Positions 1-9,445 of a stretch of 54,707 bases of DNA are shown in pieces (the first letter of the stretch is position 1; each line of letters opens with the position of its first letter). The translations under genes and the position numbers were made by a program. Source of the stretch: Acidimicrobiia bacterium. Its GTDB lineage: Bacteria > Actinomycetota > Acidimicrobiia > Acidimicrobiales > Poriferisodalaceae. The notes beneath the pieces were generated by a model that was given only the letters and a program-made list of their open reading frames with translations, did no database searches and was not told where the DNA came from. Location: NCBI GenBank assembly GCA_022827265.1, contig JAJDTF010000071.1:1-54707 (forward strand), written 5' to 3'.

Positions 1-194
1 TCATCATCGCTTGGCTGCCCACCTCGCGGCCGGGCGAGTCACACCTGTACGAGCCGGGTCCTGTCACGCTCGCTGACATCATCGAATCGCAGGGCAAGGG
101 ACCCCCGCTCGAAGACCCCACCGGCATCATCTACACCGACGAAGAATTCGTAGCTCATCTCGAATCAATTCCATACGACACCGCTCCCGAGTGA
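1..194 (+). CDS. Hypothetical protein, 3' fragment (5' end outside window)
   Basis: An open frame enters from the window edge (first full codon at 3) and ends at a TGA at 192-194. The last 63 residues include LYEPGPVTLADIIESQGKG and end SIPYDTAPE; they are acidic, with no recognisable catalytic motif. Its stop lies 9 nt before the GTG start of a RelE-like gene, so the two are probably co-transcribed, and by position it could be a partner or antitoxin of that protein. I do not recognise the family from the fragment. The in-frame stop and tight spacing support a real gene; its function is unknown. Confidence 0.5.
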   Translation, partial: IIAWLPTSRPGESHLYEPGPVTLADIIESQGKGPPLEDPTGIIYTDEEFVAHLESIPYDTAPE

Positions 195-203
195 CCAGGG
201 ATC

Positions 204-503
204 GTGCCGACGTACGCCTCCTCCGCGCGGTTTCGCCGCGACATTGCGAAGCTCACGAGAGCACAACGGCAAGAGTTCTACGCCGCACTCGCACTCTTCG
301 TTGCCGATCTGCGAGAGATCGAATCCGGCAACCGACACTGGTTCCGGAAGGGAATTGTCAGCAAGCTGCATGGTGTCGACGGCTTGTTCGAATTCCGCTG
401 GGCAGACGACGGGCGGGCGACATTTTCCTTGGGAAACCCGCCTCGGCAAGGACTACGTCACATTGAGTGGCACCGTTGCGGCACCCACGACATCCTGCCG
501 TAG
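204..503 (+). CDS. RelE/ParE-like toxin-fold protein
   Basis: A 99-residue basic protein starting at a GTG. An N-terminal helical hairpin (FRRDIAKLTRAQRQEFYAAL) is followed by strands with LHGVDGLFEFRWADDGRATF and a C-terminal RHIEWHRCGTHDIL, the arrangement of RelE/ParE/HigB-type ribosome-dependent RNases or their inactive relatives. It follows the truncated ORF by 9 nt and no typical antitoxin lies downstream, because the next gene is convergent. If this is a toxin-antitoxin pair, the antitoxin must be the upstream gene. The fold assignment is by pattern only; catalytic residues vary widely in the family, so toxicity cannot be inferred. Confidence 0.6.
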   Translation: MPTYASSARFRRDIAKLTRAQRQEFYAALALFVADLREIESGNRHWFRKGIVSKLHGVDGLFEFRWADDGRATFSLGNPPRQGLRHIEWHRCGTHDILP

Positions 504-530
504 AGCCGACCGGCGGAAGCGCTGCTCTGG

Positions 531-2213
531 CTATACGTACGTGGAGCCCTTCATGGCGCCGCGGTCCTGGCGGATCTCGACGTTCACCAAGGCCGGCAGA
601 CCCGAGTCGAATGCCCGCGACAAGGCTGGTGCGATCTGGTCAGGCTCCGTCACGTGCTCGCCGTGGCCGCCCATGGCCTCGACCACCTTGTCATAGCGCG
701 TGTAGCTGAGCTCGGTGGCAACTACACGGTCCTGGCCGTAGAGGCTGGCCTGGGGCCGCAGCATCTGGCCCCACGCCGCATCGTTGCCCACGACTCCCAC
801 GATGGGCAGCCCGAATCGCACCGCGGTGTCGTACTCGAAACCGTTCAGCCCGAACGAACCGTCGCCGTAGACGATCAGCACCCGCTTGTCCGGGTGCGCC
901 TTCTGCGCCGCCAGCGCGAACGGCATCCCCACGCCGAGCGTGCCCAGCGGTCCCGGGTCCATCCAGGTGCCGCGCCTGGGCACCCGGATCACCTTGGAGG
1001 CCTGGGCCACGATGTCGCCGCCATCGCCGATCACGATCATGTCGTCGGTGACGGCGTCGGCGATCTCGCGGCACAGTCGCAACGGGTCGATCGGCACCTC
1101 GTCGCTGTTGAGCTCGGCGCTGCGGGCCTCATCCAGCTCGGCTTCGCGCTGGCGCAGCGCCGCAAGCTGTGCACTGGCGTCCACGGTCACACCGGTGGCC
1201 TTGAATACGTCGAGCAGCGCATCGAAGTTGGCGCCGAGGTTGCCGACGAGACTGACATCGGCGGGGCGGTTCTGACCGATGAGCGTCTCGTCCAAGTCGA
1301 GTTGCACGATACGGGCGTCTGCCGGTATGGCGCGGCCGAACTTCATGCGGAAGTCGAGCGGCGTGCCGGCCAGGATCACCACGTCAGCGGCTTCGAGTGC
1401 TTCCTTGCGAGTGAGCGAGAGAAACGACGGGTGATCCCACGAGATCTCCCCGCGCGCCATGCCGTTCACGTAACACGGCACGGACGTGGCATCCAAGAAT
1501 GCCGCCAACGCATCGCCGCCTTCGCTCCATTTCAGCGCCGTGCCGGCCATCACGACGGGCCGCTCGGCTGAGGCGATCAACTGGGCCGCCTGCTCCACCA
1601 GAGAGGCTGCAGCGGCAGCGGCCACCCGGTAGTCGCGAAACCGGGGCACCTCGACGGCGTCAAGATCGACCCGCCCATGCAGGATGTCCATGGGGATCTC
1701 GAGGAAGGCCGGGCCGGGCACACCGCTGAGTGCCGTGCGCACGGCCAACTCGATGTACTCGGCAATGCGACGGGTCTCCCCGCACGCACCCGACCACTTG
1801 GTCACCGGCCGCATGAGCGACACGTGGTCCATCTCCTGCAGCGAGCCACGTCCGGCGTGCTTGAACGGCCCCTGACCGCCGAAGACCAGGATCGGCGAGT
1901 TGGCCCGCCAGGCATTCGCCACGCCGGTCACGCCGTCGGTCACCCCGGGGCCCGCGGTGAGGATGGCCACGCCCACTTTGCCCGGGTGCAGGCGGGCCCA
2001 CGCGTCGGCGGCATGCGTCGCGGCTTGCTCATGTCGGACGTCGACCACCTCGATGCCCTCGTCGAGACAGCCGTCGTAGATGCCCATGACGTGCCCGCCC
2101 GACAGGGTGAACACGCACTCCACCCCAGCCGCCTTCAGTGCCCGAGCGGCGAGCTTGCCGCCGTGGGTCTCGGTGGCCGTCACGCCCAGCGCTCGCCGTT
2201 CCTTGTCGCTCAT
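531..2213 (-). CDS. Thiamine-diphosphate-dependent enzyme, acetolactate synthase / 2-hydroxyacyl-CoA lyase-like
   Basis: 560 residues with the three domains of the acetohydroxyacid synthase superfamily. The N-terminal Pyr domain carries the ThDP-activating glutamate in VDVRHEQAATHAADAWAR; a central Rossmann-like domain follows; the C-terminal PP domain has the ThDP/Mg motif GDGSFGLNGFEYDTA. The open frame extends upstream, but ATG at 2213 is chosen because GGAGG lies six bases before it and the extra 63 residues are Arg-rich and unlike the family. The protein ends MKGSTYV. No regulatory small subunit is adjacent, which argues against the biosynthetic IlvB. 2-hydroxyacyl-CoA or oxalyl-CoA lyase, or a catabolic acetolactate synthase, are alternatives; the substrate cannot be fixed from sequence. 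Confidence 0.85.
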   Translation of the reverse strand: MSDKERRALGVTATETHGGKLAARALKAAGVECVFTLSGGHVMGIYDGCLDEGIEVVDVRHEQAATHAADAWARLHPGKVGVAILTAGPGVTDGVTGVANAWRANSPILVFGGQGPFKHAGRGSLQEMDHVSLMRPVTKWSGACGETRRIAEYIELAVRTALSGVPGPAFLEIPMDILHGRVDLDAVEVPRFRDYRVAAAAAASLVEQAAQLIASAERPVVMAGTALKWSEGGDALAAFLDATSVPCYVNGMARGEISWDHPSFLSLTRKEALEAADVVILAGTPLDFRMKFGRAIPADARIVQLDLDETLIGQNRPADVSLVGNLGANFDALLDVFKATGVTVDASAQLAALRQREAELDEARSAELNSDEVPIDPLRLCREIADAVTDDMIVIGDGGDIVAQASKVIRVPRRGTWMDPGPLGTLGVGMPFALAAQKAHPDKRVLIVYGDGSFGLNGFEYDTAVRFGLPIVGVVGNDAAWGQMLRPQASLYGQDRVVATELSYTRYDKVVEAMGGHGEHVTEPDQIAPALSRAFDSGLPALVNVEIRQDRGAMKGSTYV

Positions 2214-2355
2214 CTCGAACCTCCGCAACAAAACCTGCCGCAAGAGCTTGGCACGCGGCCTACCGTTGCGCCGAGGCGTGCAGCCGCCTATCGCCCGCCG
2301 AGCGCGGTGCCTCTCGAGCCCAGTCTCACGACCCCTCCGGGTCAGCCGACGCGAA

Positions 2356-2383
2356 GAGCCGCACCAGCGAGCTGGTGCGGCTC
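2356..2383. terminator. Strong hairpin, candidate terminator between leuS and the ThDP enzyme gene
   Basis: Perfect inverted repeat: GAGCCGCACCAG (2356-2367) pairs with CTGGTGCGGCTC (2372-2383) around the 4-nt loop CGAG, giving a 12-bp GC-rich stem. There is no T-tract on either side, as is common for high-GC actinobacteria. It lies downstream of leuS and upstream of the next minus-strand gene, so it most plausibly ends leuS transcription. Confidence 0.55.
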
Positions 2384-2402
2384 CGAGCGACCCGAAGGCC
2401 AA

Positions 2403-2471
2403 GGGCTGAGAGATGGTTCTCCGCCGCGCCCTTGAGCCGCCCGGCGTCGGGTTCGATTCCCGATCAGTCCA
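2403..2471 (+). other. tRNA-like element (perfect acceptor stem and T-arm, non-canonical middle)
   Basis: GGGCTGA (2403-2409) pairs with TCAGTCC (2464-2470) as a 7-bp acceptor stem with one G-U; A2471 would be the discriminator base. TCGGG-TTCGATT-CCCGA (2447-2463) is an ideal T-arm. The middle is only 37 nt. GAGA/TCTC (2410-2421) can form a small D-like arm with a 4-nt loop, and CGCCG/CGGCG (2422-2426 with 2442-2446) closes a 15-nt loop, so no normal 7-nt anticodon loop is present and no CCA is encoded. It is either a decayed or deleted tRNA or a tRNA-mimicking RNA. It is not tRNA-Sec, since no UCA anticodon loop is visible. Confidence 0.45.
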
Positions 2472-2480
2472 CAGCCGAGC

Positions 2481-5414
2481 CTAGCCGAGCACGAGGTTCA
2501 CGAGTTTGCCGGGGACGGTGATGACGCGACGGATGTCTGCGCCAGCGGTGAGCTGGGCGATGCGTTCGTCGGCCTTCGCTGCGGCTTCGAGATCGGCGGG
2601 CGAGATGCCGGCGTCGACCGTGATCCGGCTGCGGACCTTGCCGTTCACCTGCACGGGCACCTCGATCACCTCGGCCGCCAGCAGTGCGGGGTCGGCCTGT
2701 GGGAATGGCGCGTAGACCACCGTGGTCGTATTGCCCAGCTTCGACCACAGCTCCTCGGCCAGGTGCGGCACCAGCGGCGCCAGCAGGCGCACCAGCACGT
2801 CAGCGACCGAACGGGGCGTCGCGCCGCCCCGCCGGGTCAGCTCGTTATTCAGCTCGGTGATGCGCGCGATCGCCGAGTTGAAGCGCAGATCGGACATGGC
2901 ATCGGTGACTGCGTCGATGGTTCGATGCACCATGCGCTCGAGGTCGGCGTCGGGCTCGACGTCGGCGACCGTGAGCTCGCCGGTCTGCTCGTCAATGAGG
3001 CTTCGCCACACACGCTGCAGCAGCCGGTGCGAGCCGATCACCGAGTGTGTCTCCCACGGACGGCCCTGATCCAGCGGACCCATGAACATCTCGTAGGTGC
3101 GCAGCGTGTCGGCCCCGTACGCGCTGTAGATGTCGTCGGGCGTGACCGCATTGCGCAGCGACTTGCCCATCTTACCGAAGTGACGGGAGACCTCGTCGTC
3201 GCCCCAGAAGAACTTGCCGTCCCGCTCGACCACCTCGGACGCCTCGACGTACACGCCCCGGCTGTCCTGGTACGCCGCCGCCTGGATGTAGCCCTGGTTG
3301 TACAGCCGGCCGAACGGCTCGGGACCGCTGACGTGACCCAGGTCGTAGAGCACCTTGTGCCAGAAGCGGGCATACAGCAGGTGCAGCACAGCGTGCTCCA
3401 CGCCGCCGACATAGAGGTCGACGCCCCCGACCCCGCCGTCGGAGTCAGCCATCCAGAACCGTTCCACCTCGGGATCCACCAGGGCGTCGTCGTTGGTCGG
3501 GTCGAGGTAGCGCAGGTAGTACCAGCACGACCCGGCCCACTGCGGCATCGTGCTCAGCTCGCGGCGGTAGGCGCGCTCGCCGTCGCCGAGGTCATAGGTG
3601 GCGGTGGCCCACTCGGTGGCACGGCCGAGCGGCGGCTCCGGCTCCGACGACTCATCGAGCGCTCGAGGCGCCCAGTCGATCAGCTCGGGCAGCTCGACCG
3701 GCAATTCGGCCTCGGGCACCGCCAGGGGAAGGCCCGTCTCGTCGAACACGATGGGGAACGGCTCGCCCCAGTAGCGCTGCCGGCTGAACAGCCAGTCCCG
3801 CAGCTTGTAGGTCACGGTGCGGCGGCCGCAGCTCCGCTCCTCCAGCCAGCCGCAGATGGCGTCGATGGCCTCGTCCTTGCCCAGGCCGTTCAGGAAATCG
3901 CTGTTGATTGCCGGCCCGGGACCGTCGTAGGCCTCGCCATCGAACGCTGTGCCGTCGGGGTTCGGCGGCGGCTGCACGGTGCGCATGATCGGCAGCCCGA
4001 ACGCCTGCGAGAAGTCCCAGTCGCGCTGATCCTCCCCCGGCACCGACATGACTGCGCCCGTGCCGTAGTCGATCAGCACGTAGTCGGCCACGAACACCGG
4101 CACCGGTTCCCCGGTGGTCGGTACAAGGCAGTTGACGCCCAGCCATACGCCGGTCTTTCTGCGCTCGGTCTGGCGCTGCAAGTCGGTCATCGCGGCTGCC
4201 TGTGCCCGGTAGGCGTCGAGGGCCTCACGGGGCGTAGCGGCACCCCCGGTCCAGCGCGGATCGGTATCGGGCGGCCACTCGTCCGCGACCAGCTCGTCGA
4301 CCAGCGGGTGCTCGGGTGCCAGCAGCATCGCCGTGGTGCCGTAGATCGTGTCGGGACGGGTGGTGAACACCTCGATGGCTGAGCCGGAGCCGTTCGCACT
4401 GGAGACGGCTGAACCAGAACTCCCGGGTTCGGCGTCGACTGCGAAGCTGATGTATGCGCCCTCGCTGCGACCGATCCAGTTGCGCTGCATGAGCTTGACG
4501 CTCTCGAACCAGTCGACCCGGTCGAGGTCGGCCAGCAGCCGGTCGGCATACGCCGTGATGCGCATCATCCACTGCTTCATCGGGCGGCGGAAGACCGGAT
4601 GGTTGCCCCGATCGGAACGTCCCTCGTTGGTGACCTCCTCGTTGGCCAACACCGTTCCCAGTGCGGGGCACCAGTTGACCGGTGCTTCGCCCAGGTAGGC
4701 CAAGCGATGTTCGTCGAGCTCGGTACGCCGCTCGACATCGCTCATCTCGGCCCACACAGCGCCGCTGGTGGTGGCCTTCAGCCCGTTCTCGAACAGCTCA
4801 ATCAACTCGGCGATCGGGCGGGCTCGCTGCGCATCGGCGTCGTACCAGGAATTGAATATCTGCAGGAAGATCCACTGCGTCCAGCGGTAGTACTCGACAT
4901 CGGTGGTGGCCAGCGATCGCTGGTCGTCGTGCCCGAGCCCCAGCCGAGCCAGCTGGCGCGACATGTTGGCGATGTTCCGCTCGGTGTTGACGCGGGGGTG
5001 CTCGCCGGTCTGGCGGGCATGCTCCTCTGCAGGCAGGCCGAATGCGTCGTAGCCCATCGGGTGCAGCACCACGTATCCGCACATGCGCTTGAAGCGTGCA
5101 TACACGTCGGTGCCGATGTAGCCCAGCGGGTGCCCCACGTGCAGTCCCGAACCCGACGGGTACGGGAACATGTCCATGATGAAGAGCTTGTTCTTGCTGG
5201 CCGCCGGATCCGCCGACGCGGCAGTGAGCTTCGGCCCACCTGGGGCCGAAGCCATCGGACGCAGCGGCGTGCGATACGTGCCGTCGGCCTTCCATCGCTC
5301 CTGCCAACGCAGCTCGATCTCGTTCGCCATCTCGGCGTTGTAGCGATACGGAGGGAGCTCGCTCCCCTCAGCTGAGTGCGCGACAGCGACATCGGCCGAT
5401 GAGGGGGGATTCAT
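2481..5414 (-). CDS. leuS: Leucyl-tRNA synthetase
   Basis: 977 residues; charges tRNA-Leu with leucine in the cytoplasm (class I aminoacyl-tRNA synthetase). The HIGH-type signature is PYPSGSGLHVGHPLGY at about residues 84-99, followed by DVYARFKRM. The KMSKS-type loop reads KMGKSLRNAV near residue 746. The long central insertion with TTRPDTIYGTT is the CP1 editing domain, and the C-terminus ends in the VQVNGKVRSRI...LVNLVLG domain typical of bacterial LeuRS. Length is somewhat above the usual ~860-960 because of an N-terminal tail and a small Ala/Ser/Gly insertion in CP1. The ATG at 5414 is chosen because YRYNAEMANEIELRWQ, the usual family start region, begins near residue 23; no strong Shine-Dalgarno is visible. 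Confidence 0.97.
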   Translation of the reverse strand: MNPPSSADVAVAHSAEGSELPPYRYNAEMANEIELRWQERWKADGTYRTPLRPMASAPGGPKLTAASADPAASKNKLFIMDMFPYPSGSGLHVGHPLGYIGTDVYARFKRMCGYVVLHPMGYDAFGLPAEEHARQTGEHPRVNTERNIANMSRQLARLGLGHDDQRSLATTDVEYYRWTQWIFLQIFNSWYDADAQRARPIAELIELFENGLKATTSGAVWAEMSDVERRTELDEHRLAYLGEAPVNWCPALGTVLANEEVTNEGRSDRGNHPVFRRPMKQWMMRITAYADRLLADLDRVDWFESVKLMQRNWIGRSEGAYISFAVDAEPGSSGSAVSSANGSGSAIEVFTTRPDTIYGTTAMLLAPEHPLVDELVADEWPPDTDPRWTGGAATPREALDAYRAQAAAMTDLQRQTERRKTGVWLGVNCLVPTTGEPVPVFVADYVLIDYGTGAVMSVPGEDQRDWDFSQAFGLPIMRTVQPPPNPDGTAFDGEAYDGPGPAINSDFLNGLGKDEAIDAICGWLEERSCGRRTVTYKLRDWLFSRQRYWGEPFPIVFDETGLPLAVPEAELPVELPELIDWAPRALDESSEPEPPLGRATEWATATYDLGDGERAYRRELSTMPQWAGSCWYYLRYLDPTNDDALVDPEVERFWMADSDGGVGGVDLYVGGVEHAVLHLLYARFWHKVLYDLGHVSGPEPFGRLYNQGYIQAAAYQDSRGVYVEASEVVERDGKFFWGDDEVSRHFGKMGKSLRNAVTPDDIYSAYGADTLRTYEMFMGPLDQGRPWETHSVIGSHRLLQRVWRSLIDEQTGELTVADVEPDADLERMVHRTIDAVTDAMSDLRFNSAIARITELNNELTRRGGATPRSVADVLVRLLAPLVPHLAEELWSKLGNTTTVVYAPFPQADPALLAAEVIEVPVQVNGKVRSRITVDAGISPADLEAAAKADERIAQLTAGADIRRVITVPGKLVNLVLG

Positions 5415-5477
5415 GCGGCAAAGGATGCCACGGTCACCCGCGAATCACTAAGAGAGAGCCACATTTCCGTCCGGAAA

Positions 5478-7124
5478 GTGACCGCTACCCTGCGGACCGT
5501 GGCCCGTACGCCCCCATCGCAGCACGACACCGCGCTCAGCGATCCTGGCTTCGCCGATGTCTCCGAGAGCGACTGGGAGGCCGCGGCCGAAGGCGCGCTG
5601 CGGGGCGAGCCGCTGTCGTCGCTCCACACGACGCTGCTCGACGGCGTCGAGACCTCCCCGCTGTACACCGCGCATCGCCACGGCACCGAGGCTGACCCAT
5701 CAGGCCTGCCCGGCAGCGCACCGTTCACCCGCGGCGCCGCCGCTGCGAGCGGCGCACAGGGCTGGGAGGTACGCCAGATCCACGACGTGCGACTTGCGAG
5801 CACCCCAGACGCGGTCGCGGTGGACACGACATCGGGCGTGGATGCCGTCACTGTCGCGCGGGGCTGGGATGCGAACGACGACTCAGCGATGCTCGATGCC
5901 GCCGTCGGCGATGCCGCCGGTGCGGGCGTGACGATCCACCTGCAGTCCGGCGCATCGCCTGCGCACGCCGCGGCTCTGCTGGACGTCTTCGACCATCACG
6001 GGGTGGACCGCGCAAGCCTGAACTCCTGGTTCGGTCTCGACCCGATCGCCGCGGCCGCGAGCGGTTGGCACGGAGCCGATTCCGTTGACAGCGCCACGCT
6101 CGTCTCCTCGATGTGCGCCACAGCGCGCAGCGCCGCCGAGATTGTGCAGCGCTCGCCTGGGGCTGTGCCGCTGGAAGCCGACGGGTCGGTCTTCGCCGAT
6201 GCCGGCGCGAGCGACGCCACCGAGCTGGCTGCGGTGCTCGCGACCGGGGTGGAGTGGCTGCGGGCGATCTGCGACAACGCCGACGGGCCGAGGATCGACC
6301 CGGCTGGTGCTGCGGGCCTGCTGGGCTTCACGCTGTCCGCGGGGCCAGACGCATTCCTGGTCACCGCCAAGTGCCGGGCGCTGCGGATGTGCTGGACCCG
6401 TGTGCTGCGAGGCTGCGGGGTCGACGGCTCCGGCGACGAGGGGCCGCCGATGCGGCTCCACGCAGTCACCACCACCGCCATGCTGAGCGCCGTCGACCAG
6501 TGGGTGAACATGCTGCGCGCCACCACCGCCACGTTCGGAGCCGCGAACGGCGGTGTCGACGCCATCACCGTCCGGCCCTTTGACGCCGTCAGCGCCGGAG
6601 CGTCGTCGAGCGGCCTGGGTTGGCGCGTCGCTGCCAACACACAGCTGATCCTTCGCCACGAGAGCCGCATCGGATCGGTCATCGATCCCGCCGGGGGAAG
6701 CTGGTACCTCGAAGACCTCACGCGCCAGCTGGCGCACGCAGCCTGGGACCGCTTTCGAGAGATCGAAGCCACCGGCGGCATCTGCGCTGTGATGGCCAGC
6801 GGCGAGCTGGAGGCATCGATCGCCACTGAGCGAGCGCAGCGCAAAGAGCAGATCGCGGCGGGCGAGCACGTGCTCGTCGGAGTCACCGACTTCGTGGACA
6901 CCCACGCTGAGCCGGCACTCGGGGCGAACCCCTCCCCCGACCAGCCATCCGGCGGGCTGGGGGTGCACCGCTGGGCGGCACCCTACGAGGCCGAGCCGAA
7001 AGGCGAAGTTCGGGCGCTAGCGGCCCGTGAGCGCAGCGAACAAGAGCGGAAGACGACTGGTGACTCGGCGGGAGCTTCAGCCGACCCGCGTACACCCTTC
7101 GAGCCCGGAGCGGCAGCCTCATGA
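5478..7124 (+). CDS. mutA: Methylmalonyl-CoA mutase, small (beta) subunit
   Basis: 548 residues. It has a TIM-barrel domain like the large subunit ([27 protein letters not shown]) but lacks the C-terminal B12-binding domain, as expected for the structural partner of MutB in (R)-methylmalonyl-CoA/succinyl-CoA isomerisation. The start is a GTG at 5478; a second GTG ten codons later is possible. The stop overlaps the mutB start as ATGA, so the two are translationally coupled. The normal family end is around HRWAAPYEA. After it comes an unusual tail containing [17 protein letters not shown], one copy of the dispersed in-frame repeat found elsewhere in the window, then about 25 low-complexity residues. 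Confidence 0.93.
   Translation: MTATLRTVARTPPSQHDTALSDPGFADVSESDWEAAAEGALRGEPLSSLHTTLLDGVETSPLYTAHRHGTEADPSGLPGSAPFTRGAAAASGAQGWEVRQIHDVRLASTPDAVAVDTTSGVDAVTVARGWDANDDSAMLDAAVGDAAGAGVTIHLQSGASPAHAAALLDVFDHHGVDRASLNSWFGLDPIAAAASGWHGADSVDSATLVSSMCATARSAAEIVQRSPGAVPLEADGSVFADAGASDATELAAVLATGVEWLRAICDNADGPRIDPAGAAGLLGFTLSAGPDAFLVTAKCRALRMCWTRVLRGCGVDGSGDEGPPMRLHAVTTTAMLSAVDQWVNMLRATTATFGAANGGVDAITVRPFDAVSAGASSSGLGWRVAANTQLILRHESRIGSVIDPAGGSWYLEDLTRQLAHAAWDRFREIEATGGICAVMASGELEASIATERAQRKEQIAAGEHVLVGVTDFVDTHAEPALGANPSPDQPSGGLGVHRWAAPYEAEPKGEVRALAARERSEQERKTTGDSAGASADPRTPFEPGAAAS
6990..7054 (+). repeat. Dispersed ~60-bp repeat, copy A (in-frame in mutA)
   Basis: Core GTGAGCGCAGCGAACAAGAG near 7027-7046 is shared with copies at 20457-20570 and 47712-47774. 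Here it is read as [11 protein letters not shown] inside the 3' end of mutA. The flanking GCCGAGCC at the 5' side is also shared with the copy in tlyA. Confidence 0.75.
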
Positions 7125-9424
7125 GCGTCATCGGCGACTTCTCGAACCTCGAACTCGATGACGCTGGGCCGGCCCACGAGGCCTCGAACGGCGCGAGCGT
7201 CCTTGAGTCATCGGATAGAGCAGCGTGGGCAGAGCGATTCGCCTCCGAAACCGGCCGCGCCCCCGCCCCCAGCGCCACGCCCGAAGGCATCGACATCGCG
7301 CCGCTGTACGTCGCAGCCGACGTCGCCGACCTGTACGACGGCGGGCCCGATACCGGCGGGAACGGCCCCGCAGGGCGCACGTACCTCGACGGCTACCCCG
7401 GTTTCGCCCCGTACCTGCGCGGCCCCTACCCGACGATGTACACGAACCAGCCGTGGACCATCCGCCAGTACGCCGGCTTCTCCACTGCCGAGGACTCCAA
7501 CGCCTTCTACCGGCGCAACCTGGCAGCGGGGCAGCGCGGCCTGTCGGTTGCCTTTGACCTCGCAACCCACCGGGGCTACGACTCGGACCATCCCAGGGTG
7601 AGCTCAGACGTGGGCATGGCAGGTGTCGCCATCGACTCGATCCTCGACATGCGCACGCTGTTCGACGGCATCCCGCTCGACCGCATGAGCGTGTCGATGA
7701 CCATGAACGGCGCCGTGCTGCCGGTGCTGGCGCTCTATGTGGTGGCCGCCGAGGAGCAGGGCGTTGCTCCCGCCCAACTGACCGGGACCATCCAGAACGA
7801 CATCCTCAAGGAGTTCATGGTCCGCAACACCTACATCTACCCGCCACAGCCCTCCATGCGGATCATCAGCGACATCTTCGAGTTCACCTCGAAAGAAATG
7901 CCCCGCTACAACTCGATCTCGATCTCGGGCTATCACATGCAGGAGGCCGGCGCGACCGCCGACCTCGAGCTGGGCTACACGCTGGCCGACGGCCTCGAGT
8001 ACCTGCGCTGCGGCATCGGCGCCGGCATGGGCATCGACGACTTCGCGCCCCGCCTGAGTTTTTTTTGGGGCATCGGCATGGACTTCTTCATGGAAGTCGC
8101 CAAGCTGCGGGCCGCCCGGCTGCTGTGGGCCAAGCTGGTCGCCCGCTTCGAGCCCGAGAACCCGCGATCGCTGTCGCTGCGGACGCACTGCCAGACCTCG
8201 GGCTGGTCGCTCACCGCCCAGGATCCGTACAACAACGTGGTGCGCACCTGCATCGAGGCCATGGCCGCCGTCGACGGCCACACCCAGAGCCTGCACACGA
8301 ATGCCTTCGACGAGGCGCTGGCGTTGCCGAGCGACTTCAGCGCCCGCATCGCCCGCAACACGCAGCTGTTCCTGCAGCACGAAGCCGGCGCTACCCGGGT
8401 GATCGACCCGTGGGGCGGCAGCTACTACGTGGAGCGGCTGACCGCCGAGCTGGCTCAGCGAGCCGCCGCGCACATCGAAGAAGTCGAGCAGCTCGGCGGC
8501 ATGGCCCGCGCCATCGAGGCCGGCATTCCCAAGATGCGCATCGAGGAAGCCGCCGCGCGCACCCAGGCTCGTATCGAGGCCGGGCAGCGCACGGTGGTCG
8601 GGGTGAACCGCTACAGGTCTGAGCTGTCCAATGAAGTCGACATCCTGCGGGTTGACAACGCCGAAGTACGCGCCGCCCAGCTGGCGAAGCTGGACCGCCT
8701 GCGCCGTGGCCGCGACGCCGATGCGGTGCGTCGCTCGCTGGACGAGCTGCGTGAGGTGGCCCGCAGCGGCGAGGGCAACCTGCTCGCCGCATCCGTCGAC
8801 GCAGCGCGCTGCCATGCCACCGTGGGGGAGATCAGCGCGGCGATGGAAGACGCCTTCGGGCGGCACACTGCCCAGATACGCACCATCAGCGGCGTGTACG
8901 GGAGCGAGATGGCTGGCGACAGTTCGGGAGACGATGGCACCGTCTCAGGCGACGGCAGCAGCCATCCGATGGCAGCCGCCGTCGATGCCGTGCGCAACCG
9001 GGTTGCGACCTTCGGGGAACAGACCGGGCGCCGACCGCGCATTCTCATCGCGAAAATGGGCCAGGACGGCCATGACCGGGGCCAGAAAGTGGTGGCCACG
9101 GCCTATGCGGATCTGGGTTTCGATGTCGACATCGGCCCGTTGTTCAGCACGCCCGCCGAGACAGCCCGTCAAGCCGTTGAGAACGACGTGCACGTGGTCG
9201 GCGCCTCGTCGCTCGCCGCAGGACACTTGACGCTGGTGCCGGAGTTGCGGGACGCGCTGGCAGAACTTGGCCGGCCCGACATCCTGATCGTGGTGGGCGG
9301 CGTCATCCCGGCGCAGGACTTCGACGCGCTGCGCGCGGCCGGTGCCGCAGCGATCTACCCGCCTGGCACGGTCATCGCCGAAGCCGCTGCTGAGATGCTG
9401 GATCTGCTCGAGCGGCCCAGCTAG
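7121..9424 (+). CDS. mutB: Methylmalonyl-CoA mutase, large (alpha) subunit
   Basis: 767 residues, the catalytic B12 enzyme subunit that interconverts methylmalonyl-CoA and succinyl-CoA, linking propionate/odd-chain/branched-chain catabolism to the TCA cycle. The CoA-binding TIM barrel has the active-site Tyr in [17 protein letters not shown] and the His in [12 protein letters not shown]. The C-terminal cobalamin domain carries the base-off motif DGHDRG plus [12 protein letters not shown] and [13 protein letters not shown] at 7121 overlaps the mutA stop. A run of eight T followed by four G (8059-8070) codes for Phe-Phe-Trp in the conserved [13 protein letters not shown]; it is compositionally odd for this gene. 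It is followed 21 nt later by a convergent gene. Confidence 0.97.
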   Translation: MSVIGDFSNLELDDAGPAHEASNGASVLESSDRAAWAERFASETGRAPAPSATPEGIDIAPLYVAADVADLYDGGPDTGGNGPAGRTYLDGYPGFAPYLRGPYPTMYTNQPWTIRQYAGFSTAEDSNAFYRRNLAAGQRGLSVAFDLATHRGYDSDHPRVSSDVGMAGVAIDSILDMRTLFDGIPLDRMSVSMTMNGAVLPVLALYVVAAEEQGVAPAQLTGTIQNDILKEFMVRNTYIYPPQPSMRIISDIFEFTSKEMPRYNSISISGYHMQEAGATADLELGYTLADGLEYLRCGIGAGMGIDDFAPRLSFFWGIGMDFFMEVAKLRAARLLWAKLVARFEPENPRSLSLRTHCQTSGWSLTAQDPYNNVVRTCIEAMAAVDGHTQSLHTNAFDEALALPSDFSARIARNTQLFLQHEAGATRVIDPWGGSYYVERLTAELAQRAAAHIEEVEQLGGMARAIEAGIPKMRIEEAAARTQARIEAGQRTVVGVNRYRSELSNEVDILRVDNAEVRAAQLAKLDRLRRGRDADAVRRSLDELREVARSGEGNLLAASVDAARCHATVGEISAAMEDAFGRHTAQIRTISGVYGSEMAGDSSGDDGTVSGDGSSHPMAAAVDAVRNRVATFGEQTGRRPRILIAKMGQDGHDRGQKVVATAYADLGFDVDIGPLFSTPAETARQAVENDVHVVGASSLAAGHLTLVPELRDALAELGRPDILIVVGGVIPAQDFDALRAAGAAAIYPPGTVIAEAAAEMLDLLERPS

Positions 9425-9445
9425 CGCCCCACAACCGCCGCCGCC

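Noticed and set aside
654..1571. Long plus-strand ORF (305 codons) antisense to the ThDP enzyme
   Set aside because: Composition follows the third-position GC of the minus-strand gene and no family motif is present; it is a shadow frame.
2403..2471. The tRNA-like element as the selenocysteine tRNA
   Set aside because: It is too short, lacks the 8-bp acceptor and long variable arm, and has no UCA anticodon loop.
2763..4382. Long plus-strand ORF (539 codons) antisense to leuS
   Set aside because: His/Arg/Val-rich translation without motifs, fully inside a strongly supported leuS.
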